From positions 27,790,106 through 27,854,105 of the forward strand of contig JASXTE010000001.1 of the NCBI GenBank assembly GCA_030280995.1: 64,000 bases of DNA, written 5' to 3'. Source of the DNA: Hemileia vastatrix (taxonomy: Eukaryota; Basidiomycota; Pucciniomycetes; Pucciniales; Zaghouaniaceae). The notes under the pieces were generated by a model. That model saw only the letters and a program-made list of their open reading frames with translations, made no database searches and was not told the DNA's origin. Shown piece after piece: positions 10,200 through 20,698 of the stretch (its first letter is position 1; the number at the start of each line of letters is the position of its first letter). The translations under genes and the position numbers were made by a program.

Positions 10200-10992
10200 C
10201 TATTCCTCATCCTCATTTCTCAAGTGTTTAAGAATCTTCTTTTTTAAAAGCCTCAATCCAAAAATAGCCAGCTCATTAGTGAAATCTTCCTCAGACCATA
10301 AAAAAATTACAATGTATTTTTCCATATTGTCTCTTTCTGAAGAAGATTTATCAATCCTATTACTTTCCTGAACCACCTTTAAATGTTCCTCTTTGAAATA
10401 AGGACTAGCTGTTTTCAATTTCTTTTGCTTGTTTTGTACCCATTGGCCTGTTAACATGAGCAAAAAAAGAGGTGGAAGGAAGAGAAGGAGAAGACTTTTC
10501 ATAGTTGCCATCTCAAATCTTAGGGTTTGGAGTGTGAAAAGTTGCATAGTGACTAGTAAGATCAGGATTCCACTTTGGTGCATGATGTAAAACCTCCCAG
10601 GCATCCTCCATTTTAAAAGAAGCATCCTTTTATTGGTGTTGATCTTCCAATTTTTAAGCTTGAAGCAACATCATTGGACTAGAACAACTGGGTGGATTTT
10701 TTTTCAAGGGAATTATAAATTGCTGAGAATTTTTGAGTTTCAGTGTTGATTATACTCCAACTTTAAGTAAAAATAAGTATGATAAACTAAAATCAAAAAG
10801 AGGCCTGAATAAACATATCAATTGTGTATTTGATCCACATCACTTTTGATTCTTTCAGTAAAATTATTGAATTATTCCATCAATGACTGGTAGAACATGT
10901 CACAAGTCTGATTAGTACCAAAAATAGGCTTTTGGATGACATGAAGCCAAGATTTAGCAAGTTGATAGTATGCAAGAAGTGACCAGTTAGCT
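10200..10992 (-). pseudogene. H1 accessory protein: Myb-like plus NAM-associated domain
   Basis: PIF/Harbinger elements usually carry a second gene for a Myb/SANT-like DNA-binding protein that works with the transposase. Reading down the minus strand, the Myb-like part is NWSLLAYYQLAKSWLHVIQ then FGTNQTCDMFYQSL (about 10985-10870). The NAM-associated part is MEDAWEVLHHAPKWNPDL (about 10610) and RPMGTKQAKE (about 10440), followed by a charged C-terminus in another frame. Chromovirus element 1 is inserted inside the Myb-like part. The upstream codons (AKSQNPRSA) continue at 20625-20690 in the same frame once the TAGCT duplication is removed. Several stops are present. Confidence 0.8.
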
Positions 10993-12492
10993 TTTCAGGC
11001 TAAGATCAACTAAAAGGATGTGAACTAGCTTGAAAAGTCTTTGTCTAGAAGATTTAAATGGTCCTATATGAATACTGTAGTATAAATCCAACAAATAGTA
11101 AAATATAATTCAGAATAAAGGTCTCAGTAATATGATTCTCACTATTGTTATATGTGGCTTACAATCTTTTTAGTTGGTAGAAAAATAGAGTTTAATAATT
11201 CAGATACTACTCAAAAGTCTTATAAAAGTACTAATTGAAGTGTATTGTAATTGATTTGGTTATATGGTGTAAATTGTAATGATAAAGAATGTAGAAACAA
11301 GACCCAAAAACCACCTCCTTTTATACACACTGAGTTCCCCAATGATTCCCTTAATGTACCATCCAATACACAGTTAATGATGCCTCAAAACAACTAATAG
11401 ACATGTCCATAAACATCTCCAGTAAACCATGACATAATTAGAATAGTAACAACCATCAAAATCCTGTAATAATAAGGGAAATCCATCAAAATTAAAGAAA
11501 AAGACAAAAAGAGAGTATATGCGTATAAAACAATAATATAAAAGACTAAAGGGGACTTTTAAAGGTTAATAATAGCTTGATAAGAAGGGGGATTCACTGT
11601 ATAAATGATGGGGCTAATCCTGACATTATACTATGTGAAATCCCCATCCAAAAATAACCAATATTGACTGAGAAACCACCCAAAAACTCAAAAAAGAGCG
11701 TGGGATATGGGGTAACTACATGCAGTCCTTGGCAGGCGCTTGCACGAGTAAATCCTTGATTAAAATTAGGAGAATTTAAGCGTGGTGATGAAATAAGATG
11801 CCAAGAGTGAGGTTATTAATGAGATTAGTGCATATAAACAAGGTCAATGCATTATTAATTAAGCTAGGACACTAAATAAGCACCTGTCGCCTATTTTAGC
11901 GTGTTTCCCCACAGTGGGCATAGAATGTGGGGTAATTATAGTGTGAAAAAGCTAAATTTGCTAAAAATGAAGCTATTCACATGGGAAAAAAGCAGGTGGT
12001 ATGTGGCCAGTACACAGAAGCCATTTCTGGCATAAAAAACACCAAATTTGAAAAGTGTTATTTTTATGCATTTAAATAGCCAAATCAATAGTCCTAAATG
12101 AGACAAATTGATCTGTCAAAGCGCAATTTTGATATTCTCAATTTTATAGAACATATAGTCAACTTTTAAGTGAAATAAAGCACATTTCTTGTTTTTTGCA
12201 TAAAAAAGTGAATATAATAGCTTTAAGTGTACTTAAAAATTATGTAGCCTTATACTTAAGATTCTTAAGATTACCCTAGCATATTCCAACTTAATATTAA
12301 GTACATAATACCTATAAAAGGTGGATATATGCGTGTATATAAGTTGTTATAATAGCATATTTTGTATATTATCATAATGTTACTTATGTATACTGTTTGT
12401 GTACTCTCAATTATTGTTCCCATGTATAGTTCATGTTTTTAACATAACTTATAAGCACTTTTTACTCAGTCCTGGGGATATACAGGCTGACA
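10993..12492 (-). repeat. 3' alpha LTR of element 1
   Basis: On the minus strand it starts TGTCAGCCTGTATATCCCC and ends CTTAGCCTGAAA. Its twin is at 19125-20624. The terminal CTGAAA in place of the usual CTGACA is present in both LTRs of this element, so it pre-dates the insertion. Confidence 0.95.
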
Positions 12493-12692
12493 CTCGCCCA
12501 CCCAAAAAAACAATTAAAAAAAAAGATAAGTTATACATTTTATTTATATATTTGTAATTCTCAGGTATTCAGATTTATTCTGTAGCATTAAAGATTATAC
12601 TTTAAAGAAATAAAACATAATAAAATATTTTGAGTACTGGTTTTTAACCCCTCAGATGGTTGGACAGAAATTTATTTCTGTTTAAATTTTTT

Positions 12693-13754
12693 AAGAAGGG
12701 TGGATAAATTAGAAATTTCTTTTTCAGGTATCCATTTATCAAATTAATTTGATTTCCCTTTAATTCTTAGTAAATACTCAGTTCCTTTTTCTTTAGTAAG
12801 GATTCTTTTCTTGAGTATTTTTTCAATCTCTGCTTTTTCCACAATTTCTTCAGGTTGCTTTTTAGGCCTTCCCCTTCTTTTTGGAAATAAGTGAGGATCA
12901 TTTGCATGGTAAGGCTTCCATAATGAGATAGGGAAAACTGGATGTTTCCTATCGTATGGAGCATATAATATGACTTCCAATGCATTATTACAAACCATTT
13001 TACTTACTAAAAAAGGTCCTAAAAAGGGATCCTTTAATTTAAAATTACCTTGTAAGTTAAAATGTAGTGTTGATATAAGGACTTCATCTCCCTTTTTGAA
13101 TTCAAATTCTTTATGAGATTTGTCCCACCTTTTCTTTTCATATTCAAATGCTTTTTGGATGCATTCTTCTGCATGCTTCCTACACATCTGTTGCATATGA
13201 ATAAAGGATTTAGTACCAGGGTGTATATCTAACCTTGGTAATTTATTTAAATGATTTACTGGGGTATTTGGTACGTATCCCAGCCAGAGTTCAAATGGTT
13301 TCTTCTCTGTTACAGAATGAGTTGTGCTGTTATAAGCAAATTCAAGGCCAGGAATTAATGTTACCAAGTCATGTGTGAGTTTCTCATTGTCTTTGTATTC
13401 TAATCCAAAGGCACAATATCTTCTGATCATTTCTTCTAGAGTTTGTATCATTCTCTCAGCCAGCCCATCAGTTTGTGGATGGTGTGCTGTAGACAATTTC
13501 AATTGACAACCTGATACTTCCATCAAAGATGTCCAGAACTCTGAAGTAAATTTAGGGTCTCTGTCAGAGATTATGGCTTTGGGGAACCCAGCAGTATTCA
13601 TCATCTGAGTCCACCATAGTAATGCCAAGTCTTTTGCAGATACCTCATTATGGGTAGGGATAAATTTACACATTTTTGTTAATCTATCTACTATTACCCA
13701 GAAAGAATTGAAACTTTCTTTTCCTGCTAATGGCAAGCCAGTTATAAAATCCAT
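12693..13754 (-). pseudogene. Element 1 integrase, AT-hook and chromodomain
   Basis: This part of Pol inserts the cDNA. The DDE catalytic residues are all present: MDFITGLP, ISDRDPKF and TDGLAERMIQ. A GPY/F-like module is followed by KRRGRPKK, an AT-hook core, and then a chromodomain-like block (AEIEKILKKR, EYLLRIKGKS). A TAA at 12741 falls inside the chromodomain, before WIPEKEISNLSTLL, which ends near 12693. The frame is the same as the upstream RT frame, separated by one TGA at 13788. Chromodomains of this class usually bind modified histone tails and steer integration to heterochromatin. Confidence 0.93.
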
Positions 13755-13790
13755 GTTTATAATTTCCCATGGAGCTTTTGGATTCTCTAT

Positions 13791-16196
13791 TCATTGTAAC
13801 AACCCAGCTCTCTTCCCAGTTAATCTTTTAGATTTCTGACAAGAGTCACATGTTTCTATGTATTTTTGTACATCTTCCTTCATGTTTATCCACCAGGCTG
13901 TGTTTTTAACTCTGGTTAATGTTTTGTTAAAGTCAAAATGAGAAGCTAAGATGTCATCATGACAAGTACTCAACATTAACTCTTTTGTAGAAGATGGTAT
14001 CACTATTACATTACTTAAGTTTTTCCTGTAATATATATATCCATCTTCAATAGACAGTTTACCATTTTCCAACGCATTTCTATACTTTGGAGGCAAGGTT
14101 TTAATTAATGCACTCATGGAGGAATTTGTTGGATCATTAAAAATGGTAGACAGTTTAGTCAAATATTTATCAGATGAATAATTTTCCAATATAGTTTGCA
14201 TAAACTCTTCTTCTAAATCCACTATATAAATCCCAAATATATGTATAACCTCATTTTCAGGTACATAAGCTGGATTGTCAGCATCATTTGGCAAAGGACT
14301 TCTGGATAATAAATCCACATTAGAATGCAATTTTCCTGCTCTGTGAGTGATTGTCATTCTTTCTCTGTACTCTTGTATAGCTAGTTGCCATCTAAACATA
14401 TGCCTATTAGGGGTTTTCAAGCTTAGCAATGATTTTACTGCACTGCAATCTGTTATAAGTTCAAACTTCTGGTCTTTCAGATAGTAATGAAGTTTCTCCA
14501 AAGCCCACACCACAGCTAAACATTCTAGCTGTGTGGCACCATACCTTAATTCTGTTTTTCTTAAGGTTCTGGATATATAACAGATAACTACTTCAGACAA
14601 TTTTCCATTTATTATCTGTTTCTGCTGTAAATCAGCACCTAAACCTATGAAGCTTGCATCAGTGTACAAGATAAAAGGTAGGGTGAAATCTGGCAGTCCC
14701 AATATTGGAGCTGACATTAAACATTCTTTTAATTTATTAAAGGTGTTTTGTCTTTCATTATTCCAAAAGAAAGCCTCATTTTTCCTGATTAATTTTGTTA
14801 AAGGAGCTGCAATGAAATGGTAATTTTTAATATATTGTCTATAATATCCACACATACCCAAAAAACTTTGAACCACTTTTACATTTTTAGGTATACCAAT
14901 GTTTCTAACTGCTACCACCTTATTCTGGTCAACACAAATTTGTAAACCAGATACAACATGTACAAGTACTTTCAAGGATTGAAATCCAAACTTACATTTC
15001 TTTAATGAAATTGTCATATTGATTTCATCCATCCTTTGAAAGACTCTTTTCAGGTGATTTAAATGTTCATCATATGTTTTTAAAAACACTATGATGTCAT
15101 CAATATAGACTAAAAGCCATCCTTCAACCATTTCCTGATGAAAAACACTATTCATCAATTTTTGGAAGACTGAAGGCACATTCTTTGGGCCAAATGGCAT
15201 TCTCACATATTTATATATCCCCATGTGTGTGGTTATGAGTAAGAAATTCTGAGAATTCTTTTCCACAGGAATCTGGTGGTAACCCTTGTTTCCATCCAGA
15301 CAGGAAATATATTTTGCTCCTTGTAAGGTAGCATGGATAGAAACTATCCTTGGTAGAGGGTAAATATGATCCATGGTGAATGTATTCAGAGCTCTGTAAT
15401 CACCACATAATCTTGCCTTATCTTTTTCATAAGAGATTAAAACTGGTGAAATAACACAATACTTAGGTGTTGTGTCTACTTTTTCAACAATACCCATTTC
15501 TAGCAACACTTTAATGTTGTCTTCAATGTCTTTCCTTTTTACAGGAGACTCTGGGTAAGGTTTCTTTTTTAAGCTACCAGGAATATTATCCAGATCACAA
15601 CTTAAAGAGATTTTAATCTCATGGTCTTTGACCAATCCTAGTTCATTTGAACCATGAGCAAATGCCATAGGATATGATTTAATCAATCTCAAAATATCTT
15701 CTCCTTCAATTTTTGAGAGTTGAGGACTGAAAGAGGCCTTTTGGATTTCATTGTCCAATTCAACCATTTCAGTGGTGGTTCTTCCACCTTGAAGTTGTTA
15801 TTCTATAGGAGAAATGGCATACACTGAATTTTCAGAACATATTTTGAATTTTCTCTTACCATTCATGCCTATAGTGAAGCAACTGTTTGCAGGATCTAGT
15901 TTAATGCCAAATTTTGTAAATAAATAATTTCCAATAATAAACCAATCACTACAATTATTATTATCCATTACTACAAATTCACACACTGCTATAACATATC
16001 AATTATTATATTTAAAGAATACAGCAGTTTTGTATTTGCCAATTGGATTTAATACTGAACCAAAACCCCTCCAGTTCTTTGTCTGAACAGGTTCTAGTTT
16101 TTCCTGGTACTTACTATCAAGTCTCATTAATGTATTAATTGAAACCACACTACCTGCAGCCCCAGTGTCAAGAATGGCATTCATTTCTTTTCCACA
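13791..16196 (-). pseudogene. Element 1 protease, reverse transcriptase and RNase H
   Basis: The aspartic protease motif LDTGAAGSVVS lies near 16175. RT follows with CGDYRALNTF, YHQIPVEKNSQ, MPFGPKN and the catalytic YIDDIIVF near 15090. RNase H has YTDASFIGLGA, QLECLAVVWALEKLHYYL and TDCSAVKSL. The integrase zinc region begins near 13960 (CHDDILASH, then ETCDSCQKSKR). All lie in one frame with stops at 15996, 15795 and 13788. The stop at 15996 is TGA where a relative has GGA, and that at 15795 is TAA where a relative has GAA, so these look like simple point mutations. Confidence 0.95.
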
Positions 16197-17996
16197 TATG
16201 ATAACAGGTGCTCTGATAGGTGTTATTTTGTAAGTATCATGAGATACATCTTTAATTATTTCAGCTTCCTCAATGGAAGTTAACCATGTGTGTGTATAAG
16301 GTATAGCATCATTCAGGAACTTAATATCCTGTTATACTACAAATATCTCATTTTCATCATCACTGTAAGATATGTTACTTTTACAATCCTCACTGGATTC
16401 CACGTTCTCATCTTCATGATTACTTGGTTCAGAATTCTGTGAGGTTTCAATAACATTTATTCTCTTCTTACACGTGTCACCCTTGACCCAAGGTTCATTA
16501 CATTTGTAAAAAGTGTTATTCTCTTGTCTCTTAGGGACAAGGGGAGCTGAAGTTTTTTTCTTCTCCACTGGTAATTTACTTGTAGTAGGTTTTACAACGT
16601 CAACACTTTGTCTGTAATTACTATACTTGGTTTCATACTTGTGGTTTAAAACTATCTCATTGCATATATTAATGAATCCAGAGGTATCTCTGATGGTTTC
16701 AGTTCTAGCTACAATAATGTCTCTAACTAATATAGGCAACTTGTATATTATTTTTTCTTTCCACTCATCATAATCCATTTTTGGATCCATAGCTTTCATG
16801 ATTTTTATTAAATTCATTAAGAAGACCATGTGTTTATCTCCAGCACTTGGATTATATCTTGTTCTTTCATACAATCTTTGTTGAGTGATTCTAAATTTTG
16901 GGCCACCAAATTGCCTTTCAATTAGTGCCTTCCATTCATTCCAGGAGTAATTAATTCCCTCACTCAATAAAGATTCAAACCATAATAAGGCCACATCTGT
17001 AAATAAAGATATTAAATTTGAAGTAATTTTCTCATCAGGTAATTTGTATGAAAATTTTAAGTTATCAATTCTTTGTATGAATTGCTGCCAATCAGATTTT
17101 GAATCCCCGTCAAAAGAAGGGTACTGATCTAACTTAGGCCAGTTCTTTTGGTTAGTTTTTGCTTCCCTAACCTGAGTAATATTCAGTAATTCACTTACTT
17201 TGGAAAGATGATCATTTATTTCATCTTTCACTGATTTACTGTTCTCAAAGCCCATGACACAATGTTCATGTTCCATCATTGTTGTTTCATTTGCATGTTT
17301 CATGAAAACAGGTACTCTTTCCACAAAAGAAGTGTTATCTTTTATTTTTTCAGTATTTTTCAATATGTTTGCTACTTCTATTTCCACTCTTTGTAACCTA
17401 TACTTTATTAAAGGTACATGAGTAAGAGTATCATTTACATTTGAAAAAGATAATTTAACACGTCCCTCAATGGTAGCCATAACATTCTGAGAGTGTTCTA
17501 ATTTACTTTATAAATTTCTAATCTCAGAGTTTAATCATTTATTCTCATTGATTAATTCATCTTTTGAGTTTTCAATGATTTTTAATCTATTGGCTGTGGT
17601 ACTCAATGATTGTGTTAGCTGTAATAATACATTTTCTGTATTATTGTTTGACTCTTTTGAGAACTCTTCCAATTTTTCAATTCTCAATAATAATTTACTT
17701 ATTATTTTTGATTCCGATGGATTCTCTTTTAAAAAATATTCTATTTTTTTCTGTGTCCAACTCAGAAGACTCATTATTTGATTCCTTTGGTTCCAATTTT
17801 ATATTAATAGTATTATCCTGGTGATCAATAAAACTATTTACATTGTCCTCATTTATTGACAAGTTTAACATGTTATTATCAAATGAATAATTTTTTAAAT
17901 CCTCATCAATTATATCCAATAATTCCCTATCAATCTCATTACCTATAAGTAATTCATTGTTAGGTTGATACAATTGATCATGAGAAGTTGGATGAC

Positions 17997-18443
17997 TTAC
18001 CAAGGTCTTATCCCACTTACCCTGCCTCTCCTTGCCTTTCCCCTGTAAGGGTGACTGCTGGATCCCTGTTGAGGAGGGTTGTTGTAGTTTTGGGCGTACC
18101 AATCCCACTTCCATTTTCTGACTGTTATTTTTTGGTCCTCTTCTGGGACTGGAGGTGTTGCTGTGGTATTTGGTGCCACTTTTTGTGGATGAGACTTTAT
18201 ATCCACTAGAGCCTGGTTGATTTCTATAAAGCCCTGTGCCGCCCTTTTCTCCAGATTGTTGATCTGGTCTACAATATTGTTTACTCTTATTGTTAGTGTA
18301 TTCAGTAGGGTTGAGAGGGAGTGAATTTGCTCTTGCAACATGTTTTTGGACTTCTTTATTGACACTTGCTTTAAGAGTTTTTCCCTTTCCTCCAGGGAAA
18401 TTGGTGGTGTGTTGTTTTTTATTGGAGATTCCTGGCCCTCCAT
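17997..18443 (-). CDS. Overlapping gag frame B of element 1
   Basis: This 148-codon frame is +1 relative to the main gag frame and overlaps it throughout. It encodes a coiled-coil-like region (EEREKLLKQVSIKKSKN, VDQINNLEKRAAQGFIEIN), a Pro-rich linker, VRKWKWDWYAQNYN and a basic tail ending SGIRPW. Element 2 has the same protein (RKWKWDLYSLNYN apart from stops, SGIRLW), and element 3 has a diverged version (VEQWKWDYLKSYYQ). The same relative frame in three elements argues for real coding. It can be joined to the ATG at 18531 by splicing out 18510-18453. A -1 slippery heptamer at 18042-18036 would return translation to the capsid frame. Confidence 0.7.
   Translation of the reverse strand: MEGQESPIKNNTPPISLEEREKLLKQVSIKKSKNMLQEQIHSLSTLLNTLTIRVNNIVDQINNLEKRAAQGFIEINQALVDIKSHPQKVAPNTTATPPVPEEDQKITVRKWKWDWYAQNYNNPPQQGSSSHPYRGKARRGRVSGIRPW
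18036..18042 (-). promoter_or_regulatory. Candidate -1 frameshift heptamer G GGA AAG (element 1)
   Basis: In frame B the codons AGG GGA AAG give the canonical X XXY YYZ pattern. A -1 slip enters the main gag frame 35 nt before frame B stops. Elements 2 and 3 have equivalents at 48806-48812 and 28796-28802. Downstream RNA structure was not evaluated. Confidence 0.55.
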
Positions 18444-18452
18444 TTGAATTTC

Positions 18453-18510
18453 CTATCACAGGTCTTTCAGCTCTAGGTCTCAAGTTTTAAGGTTTTGCCT
18501 TATTACTTAC
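18453..18510 (-). other. Candidate 58-nt intron in the element 1 gag leader
   Basis: The donor is GTAAGTAA after codon 7 of the leader ATG. A GCTGA branch-like site and acceptor GATAG follow, leaving exon 2 as GAAATTCAAATG in frame B. Element 2 has an intron of exactly the same length at the same codon. Retained, the RNA keeps the main gag frame; spliced, it enters frame B. Confidence 0.6.
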
Positions 18511-19105
18511 AATGTCATTGTTGTCACACATTTTTACGTGGAATTTAAAGAATTGAAAAGTTTTAGATGCGAAAACTTCAAAAAGGAGTTTTATCAGTAT
18601 TTAACAATACCACTGAAGACAATTTTATTGCTTATTTATTGGTATTAAGTGAATTTCTAAGTGCCAAAAGTCAAATATACTTTTAAGTGGTCACTTGATT
18701 TAACTGGTCTACAGTATGTAGCCATGTTTTTATATTTAAAAAAGAAAACAACTGTCAGTAAGATTCTTTTCAAATATTAAATGAATATTAAAAACCAATA
18801 AAACAAAAGATTAAAAGTCCTGGTGAAAAGAAAACAATTAATCAGTTTAATTGGTTTATTATCTGCAAAGTACACAAATTTAATTGGTCTATTGACAGAC
18901 TCCCACCAATAACAATTATATTATGTTAAATTAGTGGTAAAATTGTTGATTAAATATCACAATTTTATTATATAACAGGGCTTCTTTTTCTTAAATCACA
19001 ATATAAGTGACCCCAACCTGTTGTAATTATCCAAATATTTCTATAGGGATATTATTTACGTGTACATTCTTTGAAATTTTTACTTACTGGATTATAACAG
19101 AATTC

Positions 19106-19122
19106 TTGAGGAAAGGTCCCCA
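19106..19122 (-). other. Primer-binding site candidate of element 1
   Basis: Two bases inside the 5' LTR, the minus strand reads TGGGGACCTTTCCTCAA. Element 2 (47717 on) and element 3 (27432 on) have related sequences beginning TGGGGGC and TGGAGGCCC at the same place. The primer tRNA is not identified. Confidence 0.6.
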
Positions 19123-19124
19123 AT

Positions 19125-20624
19125 TTTCAGGCTAAGATCAACTAAAAGGATGTGAACTAGCTTGAAAAGTCTTTTTCTAGAAGATTTAAATGGTACTATA
19201 TGAATACTGTAGTATAAATCCAACAAATAGTAAATTATAATTCAAAATAAAGGTCTCAGTAATATGATTCTCACTATTGTTATATGTGGCTTACAATCTT
19301 TTTAGTTGGTAGAAAAATAGAGTTTAATAATTCAGATACTACTCAAAAGTCTTATAAAAGTACTAATTGAAGCGTATTGTAATTGATTTGGTTATATGGT
19401 GTAAATTGTAATGATAAAGAATGTAGAAACAAGACCCAAAAACCACCTCCTTTTATACACACTGAGTTCCCCAATGATTCCCTTGATGTACCATCCAATA
19501 AACAGTTAATAACACCTCAAAACAACTAATAGACATGTCCATCAACATCCCCAGTAACCCATGACATAATTAGAATAGTAACAACCATCAAAATCCTGTA
19601 ATAATAAGGGAAATCCATCAAAATTAAAGAAAAAGACAAAAAGAGAGTATATGCGTATAAAACAATAATATAAAAGACTAAAGGGGACTTTTAAAGGTTA
19701 ATAATAGCTTGATAATAAGGGGTATTCACTGTATAAATGATGGGGCTAATCCTGAAATTATACTATGTGAAATCCCCATCCAAAAATAACCAATATTGAC
19801 TGAGAAACCACCCAAAAACTCAAAAAAGAGCGTGGGATGTGGGGTAACTACATGCAGTCTTTGGCAGGCACTTGCACGGGTAAATCCTTGACTGAAATTA
19901 GGAGAATTTAAGCGTGGTGATGAAATAAGATGCCAAGAGTGAGGTTATTAATGAGATTAGTGCATATAAACAAGGTCAATGCACTATTAATTAAGCTAGG
20001 ACACTAAATAAGCGCCTGTCGCCTATTTTAGCGTGTTTCCCCACAGTGGGTGTAGAATGTGGGGTAATTATAGTGTGAAAAAGCTAAATTTGCTAAAAAT
20101 GAAGCTAATCACATGGGAAAAAAGCAGGTGGTATGTGGCCAGTACACAGAAGCCATTTCTGGCATAAAAAACACCAAATTTGAAAAGTGTTATTTTTATG
20201 CATTTAAATAGCCAAATCAATAGTCCTAAATGAGACAAATTGATCTGTCAAAGTGCAATTTTGATATTCTAAACTTTATAGCACATATAGTCAACTTTTA
20301 AGTGAAACAAAGCACATTTCTTGTTTTTTGCATAAAACAGTGAATATAATAGCTTTAAGTGTACTTAAAAATTATTTAGCCTTATAGTTAAGGTTCTTAA
20401 GATTACCCTAAAATATTACAACTTAATATTAAGTACATAAGACCTATAAAAGGTGGATATATGCGTGTATATAAGGTGTTATAATGGCATATTTTGTATA
20501 TTATCATAATGTTACTTATGTATACTGTTTGTGTACTCTCAATTATTGTTCCCATGTATAGTTCATATGTTTAACATAACTTATAAGCACTTTTTATACA
20601 GTGCTGGGGATATACAGGCTGACA
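19125..20624 (-). repeat. 5' alpha LTR of element 1
   Basis: This is the twin of 10993-12492, also exactly 1500 bp. It carries the TATA-like TATAAAAG (minus strand, 19450-19457) within the block TATAAAAGGAGG that is conserved in all alpha LTRs. The start of transcription probably lies about 30 bp downstream. Confidence 0.95.
19450..19457 (-). promoter_or_regulatory. TATA box of the element 1 LTR promoter
   Basis: The minus strand reads TATAAAAG, followed by GAGGAGGTTTTTGGGTC. The block is conserved at the same position in the alpha copies near 11320, 21740, 39428, 47391, 56099 and 57863, while the surrounding LTR diverges. That fits a core promoter for the element's RNA. Confidence 0.6.
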
Positions 20625-20698
20625 TAGCTGATCTAGGATTTTGTGATTTTGCTGGGTAACACAGTGATGGTGATGGTTGTGTGAGAGGAAATGGTATT

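Larger units (their letters stand above)
16332..18531 (-). pseudogene. Element 1 gag (main frame)
   Basis: Gag forms the particle. The leader starts at the ATG at 18531 (MCDNNDIVSNKAKP) and is matched by element 2. The main frame runs to 17695, changes frame at an A7 run near 17750, then continues through a helical region to the capsid-like block (WPKLDQYPSFDGDSKSDWQQ, SWNEWKALIERQFGG). A zinc-knuckle remnant, TFYKCNEPWVKGDTCKKR, has the C-x2-C spacing but lacks one Cys and the His. An acidic tail leads into the protease. Stops occur within the leader intron, at about 17532 and 17499, and at 16329. Gag and Pol share one frame. See 17997-18443 for the overlapping frame. Confidence 0.9.
10993..20624 (-). 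mobile_element. Element 1: complete chromodomain Ty3/Gypsy retrotransposon
   Basis: Two 1500-bp alpha LTRs (10993-12492 and 19125-20624) flank gag and pol on the minus strand. The 5-bp target duplication TAGCT is exact at 10988-10992 and 20625-20629. The LTRs differ at only scattered positions, for example four changes in the first 150 bp, so the insertion is fairly recent. A primer-binding candidate beginning TGGGGACCTTTCC adjoins the 5' LTR. A T- and G-rich tract ending GGGTGGGCGAG adjoins the 3' LTR. Seven in-frame stops and one frameshift make it non-autonomous. Confidence 0.97.

Noticed and set aside
10993..20624. RIP (repeat-induced C-to-T) as the cause of the stops
   Set aside because: The stops that can be compared with relatives are GAA to TAA, GGA to TGA and AAA to TAA, not CAG or CGA to TAG or TGA, and LTR differences do not look dominated by transitions on partial reading.
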